NCBI GenBank assembly: GCA_947493495.1
Contig: CANLRN010000001.1
Coordinates: 124,001 to 188,000, forward strand
Length of the DNA: 64,000 nt
Source: an uncultured Aquimarina sp.
GTDB lineage: Bacteria > Bacteroidota > Bacteroidia > Flavobacteriales > Flavobacteriaceae
Reading direction: 5' to 3'
Shown here piece after piece: positions 44,626 to 53,589 of the stretch. The notes beneath the pieces were generated by a model. It worked only from the letters and a program-made list of their open reading frames with translations. It was not told the origin of the DNA and made no database searches. Position 1 is the stretch's first letter, and every line of letters begins with the position of its first letter. The position numbers and the translations under genes are program-made.

Positions 44626-45327
44626 ATGGCTTTTCTTGCAAAATTATTTATCAATAGCGAAGAACGAAATGTGCTAGATGCCGCTTTTTTATACAACCAA
44701 TTGGTGGATCATAGCGGAAGACCCAAAACTGATGTCAAGGGTGGACTCATCGACTTTATTATAGAATCTACCAAGAATGATGAATTGTTTTATGATTGGA
44801 TGTTTTCTGATCATACTACCTACAATGGATATATTCGTTTTTATAAACGTGATGGATATAGTAAACTATTTGATTATGAGTTTGCCAATTGTTATTGTGT
44901 GGGTTTAAAAGAGTATTTTAATGCCTCTGGGACTGAAAATCCACGTATGAAAATTAAACTATCCCCAGGCATCCAACGGGTACGTGGTATCATTTTTGAA
45001 AAAAAATGGAATCCAGACAATCCGTATATCAATCAAGTTGCCGTTACGGAGCGGGAAGTAGATCAAGAACCTATCATAGAGGATATGTATTATACCGATA
45101 TGGATGACAAAAAAATCCCTAATGATGAATTACAATCAGGTATGGCAGTATATCTTGTTCTAAAAACCAAGAATGGGGTTGGTAAGGATGTTGATATAGA
45201 TCTTGATGATCATCAAAATGATTTTAAATATAATGGAGAAGCTTTAGCAAATGATATTATAGAAGACTTCACTATCAAATCTGATACTCAAAAAATAAAA
45301 TTGGAAATCATCCCTCAAAAAAAATAG
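44626..45327 (+). CDS. tssD: type VI secretion tube protein TssD (Hcp), with C-terminal extension
   Basis: A 233-residue protein. Residues about 1-130 follow the Bacteroidota (T6SS-iii) Hcp/TssD pattern: MAFLAKLFI, LVDHSGRPKTDVKGGLIDFI, LFYDWMFSDHTTYNGYIRFY, KRDG and KEYFNASGTENPRMKIKLSP. The tube ring is normally about 130 residues, so residues about 150-233 are an extra beta-rich domain (MYYTDMDDKKIPNDELQSGM, AVYLVLKTKNGVGKDVDIDL) resembling the middle domain of the next gene's product. It lies 3 bases before the hydrolase gene, so the pair are coupled. No other T6SS component is in this window. Confidence 0.8.
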   Translation: MAFLAKLFINSEERNVLDAAFLYNQLVDHSGRPKTDVKGGLIDFIIESTKNDELFYDWMFSDHTTYNGYIRFYKRDGYSKLFDYEFANCYCVGLKEYFNASGTENPRMKIKLSPGIQRVRGIIFEKKWNPDNPYINQVAVTEREVDQEPIIEDMYYTDMDDKKIPNDELQSGMAVYLVLKTKNGVGKDVDIDLDDHQNDFKYNGEALANDIIEDFTIKSDTQKIKLEIIPQKK

Positions 45328-45330
45328 CTT

Positions 45331-47034
45331 ATGCCGACTTTAAAATTCAAGAAGTTTCCGAATGTTACCAAAACTATTACTCCCTTAAAAATAGTACGAC
45401 CAAAAGTGACCAAAGCCTATTTTGCAGAAGCTACTATAGAAGAGGTCGAAGTAGACAGTGACTCTGGTGCAGAAGAAAACGAAATTTACACCGTAGTATC
45501 TGGAGATACTCTTAGTAAAATAGCAAACAAAAAAGGAACTACAGTCGCGGCGATTATAGAAAGTGACGAATCGATTACTACTACCAATCAGCATAGTCTT
45601 AATATTGGTCAGCAAATCACCTTGCCAAGTACTGTGGCAGCAAAAGAAAAGAAAAAGAAGATTACTTTTAAAAAAACAAGTACAGGTAGCATTGGCAACG
45701 AAATGTATGTCGTGGTAGAAACAGAATTGCTACAGGGTAAAACCATGGCAATTAATATCCGACAAGGAAAAGAAAAGGGGATTGAGGAGGAACATACTAA
45801 TGTGATGCTTAAGGATGATCAGGACAACTATCACGAAATGATAAAAACCACTGTGGGCGGTATGTGTGAGACAGATTACCTAAACAAGGATGATTTTGCA
45901 GATCAGGCAATTTTTAAACTCTCGATTGATACCAATGATAAAGAGAAAAAGAAAGCTTGGACCAAAGCACTAGAAGAAGCTACGGATAAGAAAACCTTGT
46001 TGTATATCATTACAGATGCCCATACCCTAGAAGGACAAACAGAACTCAACATCACCTATCTAGGAGATACCGAAGAAGGAGAAATGCGTGGTGAAAAAGT
46101 AACCAATCGCTGGCTGGATGTAGAGGGACAGTGGTTTGAGTTGAAACATGGTCCAAAATTCCCAATCACTCCAGAACAGTTATTAGAAATATTTCCTAAG
46201 TCAAAAAAGACTCGAAGAGAGGAAGTAGCTAAAGCCATTAATAAATATAGTGATGAGTTTGAGATCCATAATTTAGATAGAATGTCTCATTTTTTAGGGC
46301 AAATAGGAACAGAAACAGGACAATTAAAAGCTTTACAAGAAAATTATAATTATTCAGCAAAAAATATATATGATACTTTTCTTAGGAAAGTATTAGTATC
46401 TCATCCAACTGCAAGTGGAAAATATACTTTCAAATATCATGATTTAATTGAAGGATATGATGCGACATTAGAATGTGAGTACACCAATCCCTCAACTTCT
46501 TCTCAAAAAAAATATGGTCATAAAAGAGATGTTGATAATCCAATTGAAGTTACTAGAATTCTTTTAAATGGGAAATATGTTGCTTCTTGGGATTACAATG
46601 CTTTTAAAGAAGAGTATAGCATTAAAACATCCTATACTCAAAGTAAAACACTTTTTGACTATGTCTATGGATGTAGAATGGATAATGGTAAAAAATCTAC
46701 AGAAGACGGTTCTGATTATTTTGGTGTAGGTTTTATCCATTTAACAGGGAAAAACAAATATAAAGCCTTAGATGATAAGTGGAAAGAATTATATCCAAAT
46801 GATTCAAAAGATTTTATGGGAGATGATATTTCTTTGCTAAAAACCGATGTAGATGTGGCAATTAAAGCGTCTATGATTATATGGACTCATGTACAAAATG
46901 GAACTAATAGTAAAGCAGATGAAGGGAATAGTTTTTCCACGATAAAAAAAGTGACAAAGGATGTGAATGGTGGGGATAATGGATTAACTATGAGAAAGCA
47001 ATTCACCGAAAAAGCTTATGAAGTTTTAGATTAA
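45331..47034 (+). CDS. LysM / GH19-type peptidoglycan hydrolase, candidate T6SS effector
   Basis: A 567-residue protein without a signal peptide, as expected for a T6SS cargo. LysM domain at about 51-99 (EIYTVVSGDTLSKIANKKGT); beta-rich middle at about 120-250 (NEMYVVVETELLQGKTMAIN), resembling the TssD extension; catalytic GH19/lysozyme-like domain at about 295-567, with acid Glu328 in IGTETGQLKAL, a second Glu at 337 (QENYNY) and DYFGVGFIHLTGKNKY. It probably cleaves cell-wall glycan in the periplasm of a target cell. Hand-counted G+C of sampled 60-base lines is 40-48% in the first 750 bases and 17-27% in the catalytic part. Confidence 0.78.
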   Translation: MPTLKFKKFPNVTKTITPLKIVRPKVTKAYFAEATIEEVEVDSDSGAEENEIYTVVSGDTLSKIANKKGTTVAAIIESDESITTTNQHSLNIGQQITLPSTVAAKEKKKKITFKKTSTGSIGNEMYVVVETELLQGKTMAINIRQGKEKGIEEEHTNVMLKDDQDNYHEMIKTTVGGMCETDYLNKDDFADQAIFKLSIDTNDKEKKKAWTKALEEATDKKTLLYIITDAHTLEGQTELNITYLGDTEEGEMRGEKVTNRWLDVEGQWFELKHGPKFPITPEQLLEIFPKSKKTRREEVAKAINKYSDEFEIHNLDRMSHFLGQIGTETGQLKALQENYNYSAKNIYDTFLRKVLVSHPTASGKYTFKYHDLIEGYDATLECEYTNPSTSSQKKYGHKRDVDNPIEVTRILLNGKYVASWDYNAFKEEYSIKTSYTQSKTLFDYVYGCRMDNGKKSTEDGSDYFGVGFIHLTGKNKYKALDDKWKELYPNDSKDFMGDDISLLKTDVDVAIKASMIIWTHVQNGTNSKADEGNSFSTIKKVTKDVNGGDNGLTMRKQFTEKAYEVLD

Positions 47035-47045
47035 AAAATACACTA

Positions 47046-47903
47046 ATGAAAAATAAATATTACCTAATAGCCAGTTTTCTTTTTTTAGTATTATGCATAT
47101 TCTCTTGCAAAGAAAAAAGTGATAAGCCTTCAGTAATTGATAAAACTACTGCCAAAATCGTAAAAAAATCTGTAGATACAATAAGGCATAAAAAACAACA
47201 AGGTCATATTAAAGACTTTCAAGGTATTTGGGAGAGTTTTTCTGAATATCTAGAACACGAATCAGAGTTTAAAGATTACAACCAAAATAAATATTATAAA
47301 ATAATTAGTGAAAAACAGAGTATAGATATAACTCTTGTTAATGGAGAACATAGTGATAACGAGATTGATATAAAACATATTGGTTTTATAGATTCTTTTG
47401 ATTCAAAATTGTTGATAAATGAAGAAACTTTATTCAAGAATCTAAAAGAATCTGGAAAATTACTGATTAGATTTAAAAAAGCGCAAAAGAAATATGAAAA
47501 GAGTGATATCGAAACAAGTTCAAATTTTAGTAGATATTTTGATGTTACAGAAACGTTAATCGATGGTTTTAATTATCTTGAAAAAGATAAAGAAATTAGT
47601 TTTAGAAAAATTTCATCATTACCTGAAGAAGTCTTCATAATTCTAAAAACAACTAATAAAAAAACAGGTATTGATTATATGAAAGACTTTAAGATTCAAG
47701 AACAATCTAAAAAAATTAAAGTAATCACTAATAAAACCTTTTTTCATACAGAAATGTCAGAGGCTTCAAAAAGAAAAGCTTTTTTGGTACAAGGTGATAT
47801 CGCTTATTTAGAAGAAATACATGATGATTGGGTAAAAGTGTATTATGATGGTAAAATAGTTTCTGGTGGGTATATAAAAAAATCAGATGTTGAGGTTTTC
47901 TAA
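47046..47903 (+). CDS. lipoprotein with C-terminal SH3-like region, candidate immunity protein
   Basis: A 285-residue lipoprotein: signal LIASFLFLVLCIFSC with lipobox Cys near residue 21, then a lysine-rich linker, a mixed domain (SEYLEHESEFKDYNQNKYYK) and a C-terminal SH3-like region (FLVQGDIAYLEEIHDDWVKV, then YYDGKIVSGGYIKKSDVEVF). It follows the hydrolase gene by 11 bases on the same strand and is as AT-rich as the catalytic domain. A periplasm-facing, cell-anchored protein next to a wall hydrolase fits immunity; that is inference from order, location and composition. Confidence 0.68.
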   Translation: MKNKYYLIASFLFLVLCIFSCKEKSDKPSVIDKTTAKIVKKSVDTIRHKKQQGHIKDFQGIWESFSEYLEHESEFKDYNQNKYYKIISEKQSIDITLVNGEHSDNEIDIKHIGFIDSFDSKLLINEETLFKNLKESGKLLIRFKKAQKKYEKSDIETSSNFSRYFDVTETLIDGFNYLEKDKEISFRKISSLPEEVFIILKTTNKKTGIDYMKDFKIQEQSKKIKVITNKTFFHTEMSEASKRKAFLVQGDIAYLEEIHDDWVKVYYDGKIVSGGYIKKSDVEVF

Positions 47904-47938
47904 ATGCTATCCTTTTCAGGTCAATAAGAGGTTTTATA

Positions 47939-48007
47939 ATGCTAAAGTATTTTTATATAATATCGGTTTCATTATTAATTTCTTGCAAACGCAGACGGTT
48001 CGTATAA
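47939..48007 (+). pseudogene. truncated lipoprotein gene (signal peptide only)
   Basis: ATG at 47939 to TAA at 48005-48007. The 22-residue product MLKYFYIISVSLLISCKRRR then FV is a complete lipoprotein signal with lipobox LLISC that stops right after the anchor. It is 35 bases after the intact lipoprotein and on the same strand, so it is probably the 5' end of a lost gene. Confidence 0.5.
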
Positions 48008-48025
48008 AACAACAAGATAACAATT

Positions 48026-48129
48026 ATGAAATTTAGTTTTTTTTAAGTATTTCAATGAGTATTCTATTTTTATTTTCTTGTCAAGATGAGAAGATAAAAA
48101 AACTAGTAAAAGCAATGAAAATACTCTAG
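48026..48129 (+). pseudogene. frameshifted, truncated lipoprotein gene
   Basis: ATG at 48026 begins MKFSFF and then hits TAA at 48044-48046, after a run of eight T. Adding one T restores LSISMSILFLFSCQDEKIKK, a full lipoprotein signal with lipobox, ending at TAG 48127-48129 (VKAMKIL before it). So this is a second lipoprotein 5' fragment inactivated by a one-base deletion in a homopolymer plus truncation. Phase variation at the T-run cannot be excluded, but the product would still be short. Confidence 0.5.
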
Positions 48130-48133
48130 CTTC

Positions 48134-48261
48134 GCAAAGTCTCCTGACTTAGCGGAATATACAACTATAAAAAATTGAAACAGGCATAGAGGATTTAAAA
48201 GTACCGCATAGCTATAGAAATACATACAACACTGTACGTGCTCAAAGTCAGGAGACTTTGC
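48134..48261. repeat. 17-bp inverted repeat pair, 94 bp apart
   Basis: GCAAAGTCTCCTGACTT (48134-48150) recurs inverted as AAGTCAGGAGACTTTGC (48245-48261). Each copy is also nearly palindromic (AAGTC/GACTT). The segment between has no frame. It closes the region of broken lipoprotein genes and might be the scar of a mobile or duplicated segment. Confidence 0.5.
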
Positions 48262-48296
48262 AGAACGTGGATTTTATAATACTGTCAAAAAACTTT

Positions 48297-48698
48297 TCAG
48301 CGCATAAATGTAATTGTAAATCCATCTCTAAATTGTTCTTGGACAACAAAAGTATTTCCTTGATTTGTATAGCGACCTAGGCTGGAATCATTTACGATAA
48401 GTTCTTCTCTATCAGCAGGAGCAGATAATACATATGGATATGTCCCAGAAGCCAATCCAGAATTTACGCCCATATCAGCATCACTATTGTTGATAATTGT
48501 TACCATAGCTGTAGCTTCATTAAAATCCCATTGGATAGTTCCTTTTTCGAAATCTTGATTGATCCCTTCAAAACCTCCGACAATATTTACCAGATTCCAT
48601 TTTCCTGTTATAGGAGAAGCATTATCTTCGGGATCATTATCATCATTGCTACAACTCACTAAACTTATTGATACTATGAATACTAAAAGATGTTTCAT
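48297..48698 (-). CDS. lipocalin-like lipoprotein
   Basis: A 133-residue lipoprotein: signal KHLLVFIVSISLVSC (lipobox Cys16), an acidic NDDNDPED linker, then a small lipocalin-like domain starting ITGKWNLVNIVGGFEG and continuing with strands (GTIQWDFNEATAMVTIINNS, EELIVNDSSLGRY, FRDGFTITF). GxW near the start of the domain is typical of lipocalin-like proteins. Many such lipoproteins exist in flavobacteria with unknown function. It stands alone between the TssD region and the decarboxylase. Confidence 0.75.
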   Translation of the reverse strand: MKHLLVFIVSISLVSCSNDDNDPEDNASPITGKWNLVNIVGGFEGINQDFEKGTIQWDFNEATAMVTIINNSDADMGVNSGLASGTYPYVLSAPADREELIVNDSSLGRYTNQGNTFVVQEQFRDGFTITFMR

Positions 48699-48757
48699 TG
48701 TGTGTTTTGTATTGATTTATATTTTTTAGATGAGTAAGAATCATAATCGTTGCGTAC

Positions 48758-50209
48758 TTAATTAGAAATAATATGTTTTTTCTCAATACTATTTTCAATT
48801 TCATCTAATAGTGCTTCTAGATCAGATTTCTGTGTCAAAGGATTCATGATCGTTACTCTTAGATACCGCTTCTCTCCTATTCTGGTTTGTACAATATAAA
48901 AATTCCCTCTACTAATTAATTCTTCTCGTATTTGGGTATTTACTTCATTTATAGTAGTTTCAGGAAGATTTATATATCTAAAATTAACAATATTTGCTTC
49001 GGGATGTAATAGTAATTCGAATCCTGACCTTTCGCTAATCATAGTAGCAAATTCACGTGCTAAACCATATAGGCGATCGATATTTTGTTCAAAAATAGCT
49101 TCTCCATGCATTTTGATAATAGCATATACTTTTAATGACATCATTAACTTAGTACACTCAAAAGTTCTTTTCCCAGAATTATACCATTCTCTTGATTGCT
49201 GTGAATCCCATAAATATTGTGCTTTTTGCTCAAAGGTTCTATAAGAATCTTCTCCTTGCTTAAATACTAATGCTGTGTTTAAAGATGGAGTTAATAGCAT
49301 TTTATGAAAATCAATAACTACAGAATCCGCAGCGGCTATTCCTGTAGCCAAATGTTTGTATTTTTCTGAAAATACTACACTACCGCCGTGAGCCCCATCA
49401 ATATGAAACCAGAGATCATTCTCCTGAGCAAATACCGCGATTTCTTCTAGATTATCATAAGAACCTGTAGCAGTAGAAGAAGCGCAACCTATAATAGCAA
49501 TTACATGCAATCCTTCTTGCTTAGCTTTATTTAAATACTTATCTAATACTTCTGTTCTCATCTGAAAAGAGGCATTTACTGGTACTTTTATGATCCCTTC
49601 ACTGCCTAAACCTAATATCCTTGCCGCTCTATCTATACAATAATGTGCTTCTTCGGATACAAGAAGAGCTAATTTCTCTGCATGTCCCTGCTCCCACACG
49701 GCGGTAGTTGCTTTTGCTTTTCGTGCTGCTAATAATGCTGTAAGATTAGCCAATGTCCCGCCAGAAGTAAGAAAACCAGAAGCATTATGGTCATATCCTA
49801 TCTTTTTTGACACTAAATCAGTAACGATTTTTTCCATGGCATTAGAGGCCATACCCATTTCATATACTCCCGTACCATTATTTAATAGATCGACAACCAA
49901 ACCTGATAAACTACTTATTAGGGCAGGAACAGCTATTTGATGTCCTATATAATTCGGATGATGAACAGCTATAGAATGTGCAATGATATTTTTATAAAAA
50001 TCTGCCATTCCTGTTGTAGATGTGAGCTCTTGCTCCCAATACGCTAGCTCCTCCTCTGGCGAACGAAAATTTAGTACTGGTTTTTGATGTGATTGTACCG
50101 ATTCTATGTGATCTGCTAATAGATCTATCAGTTGATGCCCTATTTCTCTAAAAGTAGCGCCATCATATATCTCTTGTAGCGCATGCTTACTTTTTAATGG
50201 TTCTTTCAT
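48758..50209 (-). CDS. PLP-dependent group II amino acid decarboxylase
   Basis: A 483-residue decarboxylase of the aromatic-L-amino-acid/diaminobutyrate group. Visible: PNYIGHQIAVPALISSLSGL, the cofactor-phosphate region GFLTSGGTLANLTALLAARK, EEAHYCIDRAARILGLG (stacking His), WFHIDGAHGGSVVFS with the conserved DGAHG, and the PLP lysine in SVVIDFHKMLLTPSLNTALV. It probably releases CO2 from an amino acid to give an amine or diamine; the substrate is unclear. No siderophore biosynthetic neighbours are in the window. Confidence 0.88.
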   Translation of the reverse strand: MKEPLKSKHALQEIYDGATFREIGHQLIDLLADHIESVQSHQKPVLNFRSPEEELAYWEQELTSTTGMADFYKNIIAHSIAVHHPNYIGHQIAVPALISSLSGLVVDLLNNGTGVYEMGMASNAMEKIVTDLVSKKIGYDHNASGFLTSGGTLANLTALLAARKAKATTAVWEQGHAEKLALLVSEEAHYCIDRAARILGLGSEGIIKVPVNASFQMRTEVLDKYLNKAKQEGLHVIAIIGCASSTATGSYDNLEEIAVFAQENDLWFHIDGAHGGSVVFSEKYKHLATGIAAADSVVIDFHKMLLTPSLNTALVFKQGEDSYRTFEQKAQYLWDSQQSREWYNSGKRTFECTKLMMSLKVYAIIKMHGEAIFEQNIDRLYGLAREFATMISERSGFELLLHPEANIVNFRYINLPETTINEVNTQIREELISRGNFYIVQTRIGEKRYLRVTIMNPLTQKSDLEALLDEIENSIEKKHIISN

Positions 50210-50422
50210 TTACGAGCTTGTTTTTGAAAATGAAATATAGCAATCTATAGAGTGTATATGCACTATTCTAACTTCTTTATCTAATTTTTAACGTCATTAG
50301 ATGCGAAATTTTTATTCGTAAATCGTATTATACCACTTCTGGTGTAAAAATCTAGCGTTACTACAAAACAAATAATCTTTTTAACTCCTTTGATTTTGAA
50401 CGCAATGTATTAAATTACTGTC

Positions 50423-51046
50423 TTAATTTTGGTGGTAATTATACTTTTTATTCAGTTTGTTTTTCAATTCAGATTTTACATTATTATTCCATTCATTTTT
50501 CAGAATACTCATTAAAATTCCATCAGTTCGTCCAATTCCATTAGTCGCTGGAAAAACCTCACGTAATATTCCCTCTTTTTGACATCCAACACTCTCCATA
50601 GCTTTTATGCTTATCTCATTTTCGATATATGCTCCAAGTCCGATTCTTTCAGTTCCCATTTTTTCAAAGGCGAATTTAAATAATAAGTATTTACAATGTT
50701 TGTTTAATCCAGTTCCTCTGAATTGTTTTCCGTACCAGGTATATCCCAATCGGATAGCTTTTAAACTCGGAACAATTTCGCAGTATCTTGTACTTCCAGC
50801 AAATTGTTTTTTAATTTTATCATAAACCACAAATGGATATTCTTTTTCGTTTTTTCGATTGTCAATAGTCGATTGGATATAGTTAGTCAGATTTTCAATT
50901 CCGTTTCCTTTTACGAAAGAATATTTCCAAATATCAGTTTCATTTGCTATTTCAATCAAATTTTCGATGTGTTCAATCTTTAGAGGACTTAGTTTTACAA
51001 AATCATCTTCTAATATATAGTTTTCTTTAAAATCGAAATTTAACAT
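50423..51046 (-). CDS. GNAT family N-acetyltransferase (RimJ/RimL-like)
   Basis: A 207-residue acetyltransferase: VKLSPLKIEHIENLIEIANE at the N-terminus, FAGSTRYCEIVPSLKAIRLG (strand 4-5), YTWYGKQFRGTGLNKHCKYL (acetyl-CoA loop Q/RxxGxG/A-like) and a late SIKAMESVGCQKEGILR typical of RimJ/RimL proteins. Substrate unknown; N-terminal amines or small molecules are possible. Its codon choice (CGA, GGA, TCG more frequent, AGA and GGT rarer by eye) differs from neighbours, and may signal recent transfer. Confidence 0.82.
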   Translation of the reverse strand: MLNFDFKENYILEDDFVKLSPLKIEHIENLIEIANETDIWKYSFVKGNGIENLTNYIQSTIDNRKNEKEYPFVVYDKIKKQFAGSTRYCEIVPSLKAIRLGYTWYGKQFRGTGLNKHCKYLLFKFAFEKMGTERIGLGAYIENEISIKAMESVGCQKEGILREVFPATNGIGRTDGILMSILKNEWNNNVKSELKNKLNKKYNYHQN

Positions 51047-51103
51047 TCAGTTCGTTTCAGCTTATACACAACAATAAAATTCCTCTAACTAATCATTATG
51101 GTA

Positions 51104-52426
51104 TCATCCCTCATAATGATCATCCCAATCTTTTACTTTTGGGGTTCCTAATTTACCCACTGATTTAGCAACTATCATAGCAACAGTTGCATCTCCAGTA
51201 ACATTAATAGTAGTACGTAACATATCTAGTGGTCTATCTACAGCAAATATCAATGCCAATCCTATAGGCAATTTATCAGAAGGGAAGCCGATGGCTTCTA
51301 AAACGATGACTAACATGACCATTCCTGCTCCAGGAACTGCTGCAGACCCTATAGAAGCTAATAAGGCAGTTAATACAATTGTAATCTGATTGCTAAAGGT
51401 TAGCCCTTCTGGCCATAAGACTTGCATAATAAAAACGGATGCTACTGCTTGATATAAACTAGTGCCATCCATATTAATAGTAGCGCCTACGGGTAATACA
51501 AAACTAGAAACTTCTTTATCTACGCCTATATGTTCTTCTACTCTTTCCATAGTAACAGGTAAGGTAGCGGCACTAGAACTTGTAGAGAAAGCCAGTAATT
51601 GTGCTGGGCTTATTTGTTTTAAAAACCAAAAAGGAGATTTTTTAGTAAGTATAGAGACCATAATACTGTAGAATACAATCATCAAAGCGAGTCCAAAAAA
51701 TACAACTCCTGCATATCGCAATAGTGCCAGTAATATATCAGGATCGTCTGAGGTAACAACCACATTGGCTAGTAATGCAAATACAGCATATGGCGCAGTA
51801 AGCATAATGAGGTCTACCATTTTTAGCACTACTTCATTAAGGCTATCAAAAAATTTCTTAAGCGCCTCGGATTGTTCCTCTTTGACCAATAACATACAGA
51901 TTCCCATGAAAATAGCAAAAAATATCACCTGAAGCATCAACTTATTATTACTCATGGCGGCTATGGCATTTTGTGGAACCATATCTACTATAAATTGCAA
52001 GGGACCACTTTCTTTTTGTCTTCCTGCTTCGGCTATACGCTCTGAGATTTTAGAGTTACTCGCATATTCTGTTGTCAATTTTTCTATAGTTGCAGGTGTA
52101 ATTCCTTCTCCAGGTTTTATTAGGTTTACCAATACCAAGCCTATTGTAATGGCTATAACAGTTGTGAGAACGTAAATAATAATAGTACGCCCACCAATGG
52201 CTTTAAACTTTGAAATATCTTTAAGGTCTGAAATCCCTTTTATTAATGAAGCTAGGATAAGAGGAACGGCAATTAATTTTAAAAGATTAACGAATATAGT
52301 TCCCAAAGGAGCTATCCAATCTCCCGTAAATCCTTTACCCCAAGAGAATTGTGTCATTAAAAACCCAAATACTATTCCGATGATCATTCCGATCATGATT
52401 TGCCAATGTAATGCGAGTTTTTTCAT
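51104..52426 (-). CDS. dicarboxylate/amino acid:cation symporter (DAACS family)
   Basis: A 440-residue secondary carrier of the GltP/DctA type, using Na+ or H+ gradients to import glutamate, aspartate or C4-dicarboxylates. It has eight transmembrane helices with two re-entrant loops: the serine-rich HP1 AFSTSSSAATLPVTMERVEE, the NMDGTSLYQAVASVFIMQ motif in TM7, and HP2 ASIGSAAVPGAGMVMLVIVL. TM8 has VDRPLDMLRTTINVTGDATV, where D and R/N contact the substrate. The substrate cannot be narrowed further. Confidence 0.92.
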   Translation of the reverse strand: MKKLALHWQIMIGMIIGIVFGFLMTQFSWGKGFTGDWIAPLGTIFVNLLKLIAVPLILASLIKGISDLKDISKFKAIGGRTIIIYVLTTVIAITIGLVLVNLIKPGEGITPATIEKLTTEYASNSKISERIAEAGRQKESGPLQFIVDMVPQNAIAAMSNNKLMLQVIFFAIFMGICMLLVKEEQSEALKKFFDSLNEVVLKMVDLIMLTAPYAVFALLANVVVTSDDPDILLALLRYAGVVFFGLALMIVFYSIMVSILTKKSPFWFLKQISPAQLLAFSTSSSAATLPVTMERVEEHIGVDKEVSSFVLPVGATINMDGTSLYQAVASVFIMQVLWPEGLTFSNQITIVLTALLASIGSAAVPGAGMVMLVIVLEAIGFPSDKLPIGLALIFAVDRPLDMLRTTINVTGDATVAMIVAKSVGKLGTPKVKDWDDHYEG

Positions 52427-52524
52427 TCGATTTTTTTAATGTTTGTATTCAAGAAAATCGAAGATATAAATTAAATCTAAAATAAAGCCCAATTATATCA
52501 AATACTCAATACTCTGTACTCTCC

Positions 52525-53589
52525 TTATCTCTTAATCGTTCGATTCATCAACCAATAGTCCGCCAGTACTAAAGCAGCCATAGCCTCTACAATAGGAACT
52601 GCTCTTGGGACTACACAAGGATCGTGGCGCCCTTTGCCTTGCATAGTGACCATATTACCTTCTTTATCAACCGTTTGTTGATCTTGCATGATAGTAGCTA
52701 CTGGCTTAAAAGCGACATTAAAATAGATATCCATACCGTTAGAGATTCCACCTTGTATCCCTCCTGATAAATTTGTTTTTGTTGTTTTATCCGTGTTAAA
52801 AAGGTCATTATGCTGACTTCCTTTTAATATTGATCCAGCAAAACCACTACCGTACTCGAATCCTTTTACGGCATTTATAGAAAGCATCGCTTTACCCAGT
52901 TCGGCGTGTAGTTTATCAAAAACAGGTTCTCCTAATCCAACTGGAACTCCAGAAATAACGCAACTTACAATACCTCCTACTGTATCTCCTTCTTTTCGTA
53001 TTTGTTTGATATATTGCTCCATCTCTGTTGCTTTATCAGTATCTGGACATCGAACAATATTACTTTCTGTCAATGAAAAATCAAGCGCTGTATGTGGCTT
53101 ATCTAATTTTATGGATCCTACCCCACTCACATAGGCATTAAAGGAAAGATCTGATAACATCTGCTTAGCAATAGCGCCTGCCACTACTCTACTAGCTGTT
53201 TCTCTAGCAGAAGAGCGTCCACCACCACGATAATCTCTATGTCCATATTTCTGATCATACGTATAATCCGCATGAGAGGGTCTGTATGAGTCTTTGATAT
53301 GCGAATAGTCTTTAGATTTTTGATTGGCATTTTTGATTACAAAACCAATTGGTGTTCCTGTGGTAATTCCTTCAAAAATCCCTGAATAGAATAGTACAGT
53401 ATCTGGTTCTTTGCGCTGTGTTACGATAGCTGATTGCCCTGGTTTACGGCGATCTAACTCGAGCTGTATCGCTTCTAAATCAAGTTGTATTCCTGCTGGA
53501 CATCCATCAATGACCCCGCCGATAGCAATTCCGTGAGACTCTCCAAAAGTGGTCACCCTAAATAGGTTTCCAAATGTATTTCCTGCCAT
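52525..53589 (-). CDS. aroC: chorismate synthase
   Basis: A 354-residue FMN-dependent enzyme, the last step of the shikimate pathway (EPSP to chorismate). Diagnostic: [20 protein letters not shown] at the N-terminus, [20 protein letters not shown] then [20 protein letters not shown], and [20 protein letters not shown] at the C-terminus, all three PROSITE-type signatures. Length is normal. A -7-like box lies 17 bases upstream. It follows nothing on its strand and is unlinked to aroQ. Confidence 0.96.
   Translation of the reverse strand: MAGNTFGNLFRVTTFGESHGIAIGGVIDGCPAGIQLDLEAIQLELDRRKPGQSAIVTQRKEPDTVLFYSGIFEGITTGTPIGFVIKNANQKSKDYSHIKDSYRPSHADYTYDQKYGHRDYRGGGRSSARETASRVVAGAIAKQMLSDLSFNAYVSGVGSIKLDKPHTALDFSLTESNIVRCPDTDKATEMEQYIKQIRKEGDTVGGIVSCVISGVPVGLGEPVFDKLHAELGKAMLSINAVKGFEYGSGFAGSILKGSQHNDLFNTDKTTKTNLSGGIQGGISNGMDIYFNVAFKPVATIMQDQQTVDKEGNMVTMQGKGRHDPCVVPRAVPIVEAMAALVLADYWLMNRTIKR

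Noticed and set aside
45331-47034. LysM/GH19 protein as a phage endolysin
   Set aside because: No phage genes or holin nearby, it is 3 bases from tssD and followed by a lipoprotein gene; secretion-effector context is stronger.
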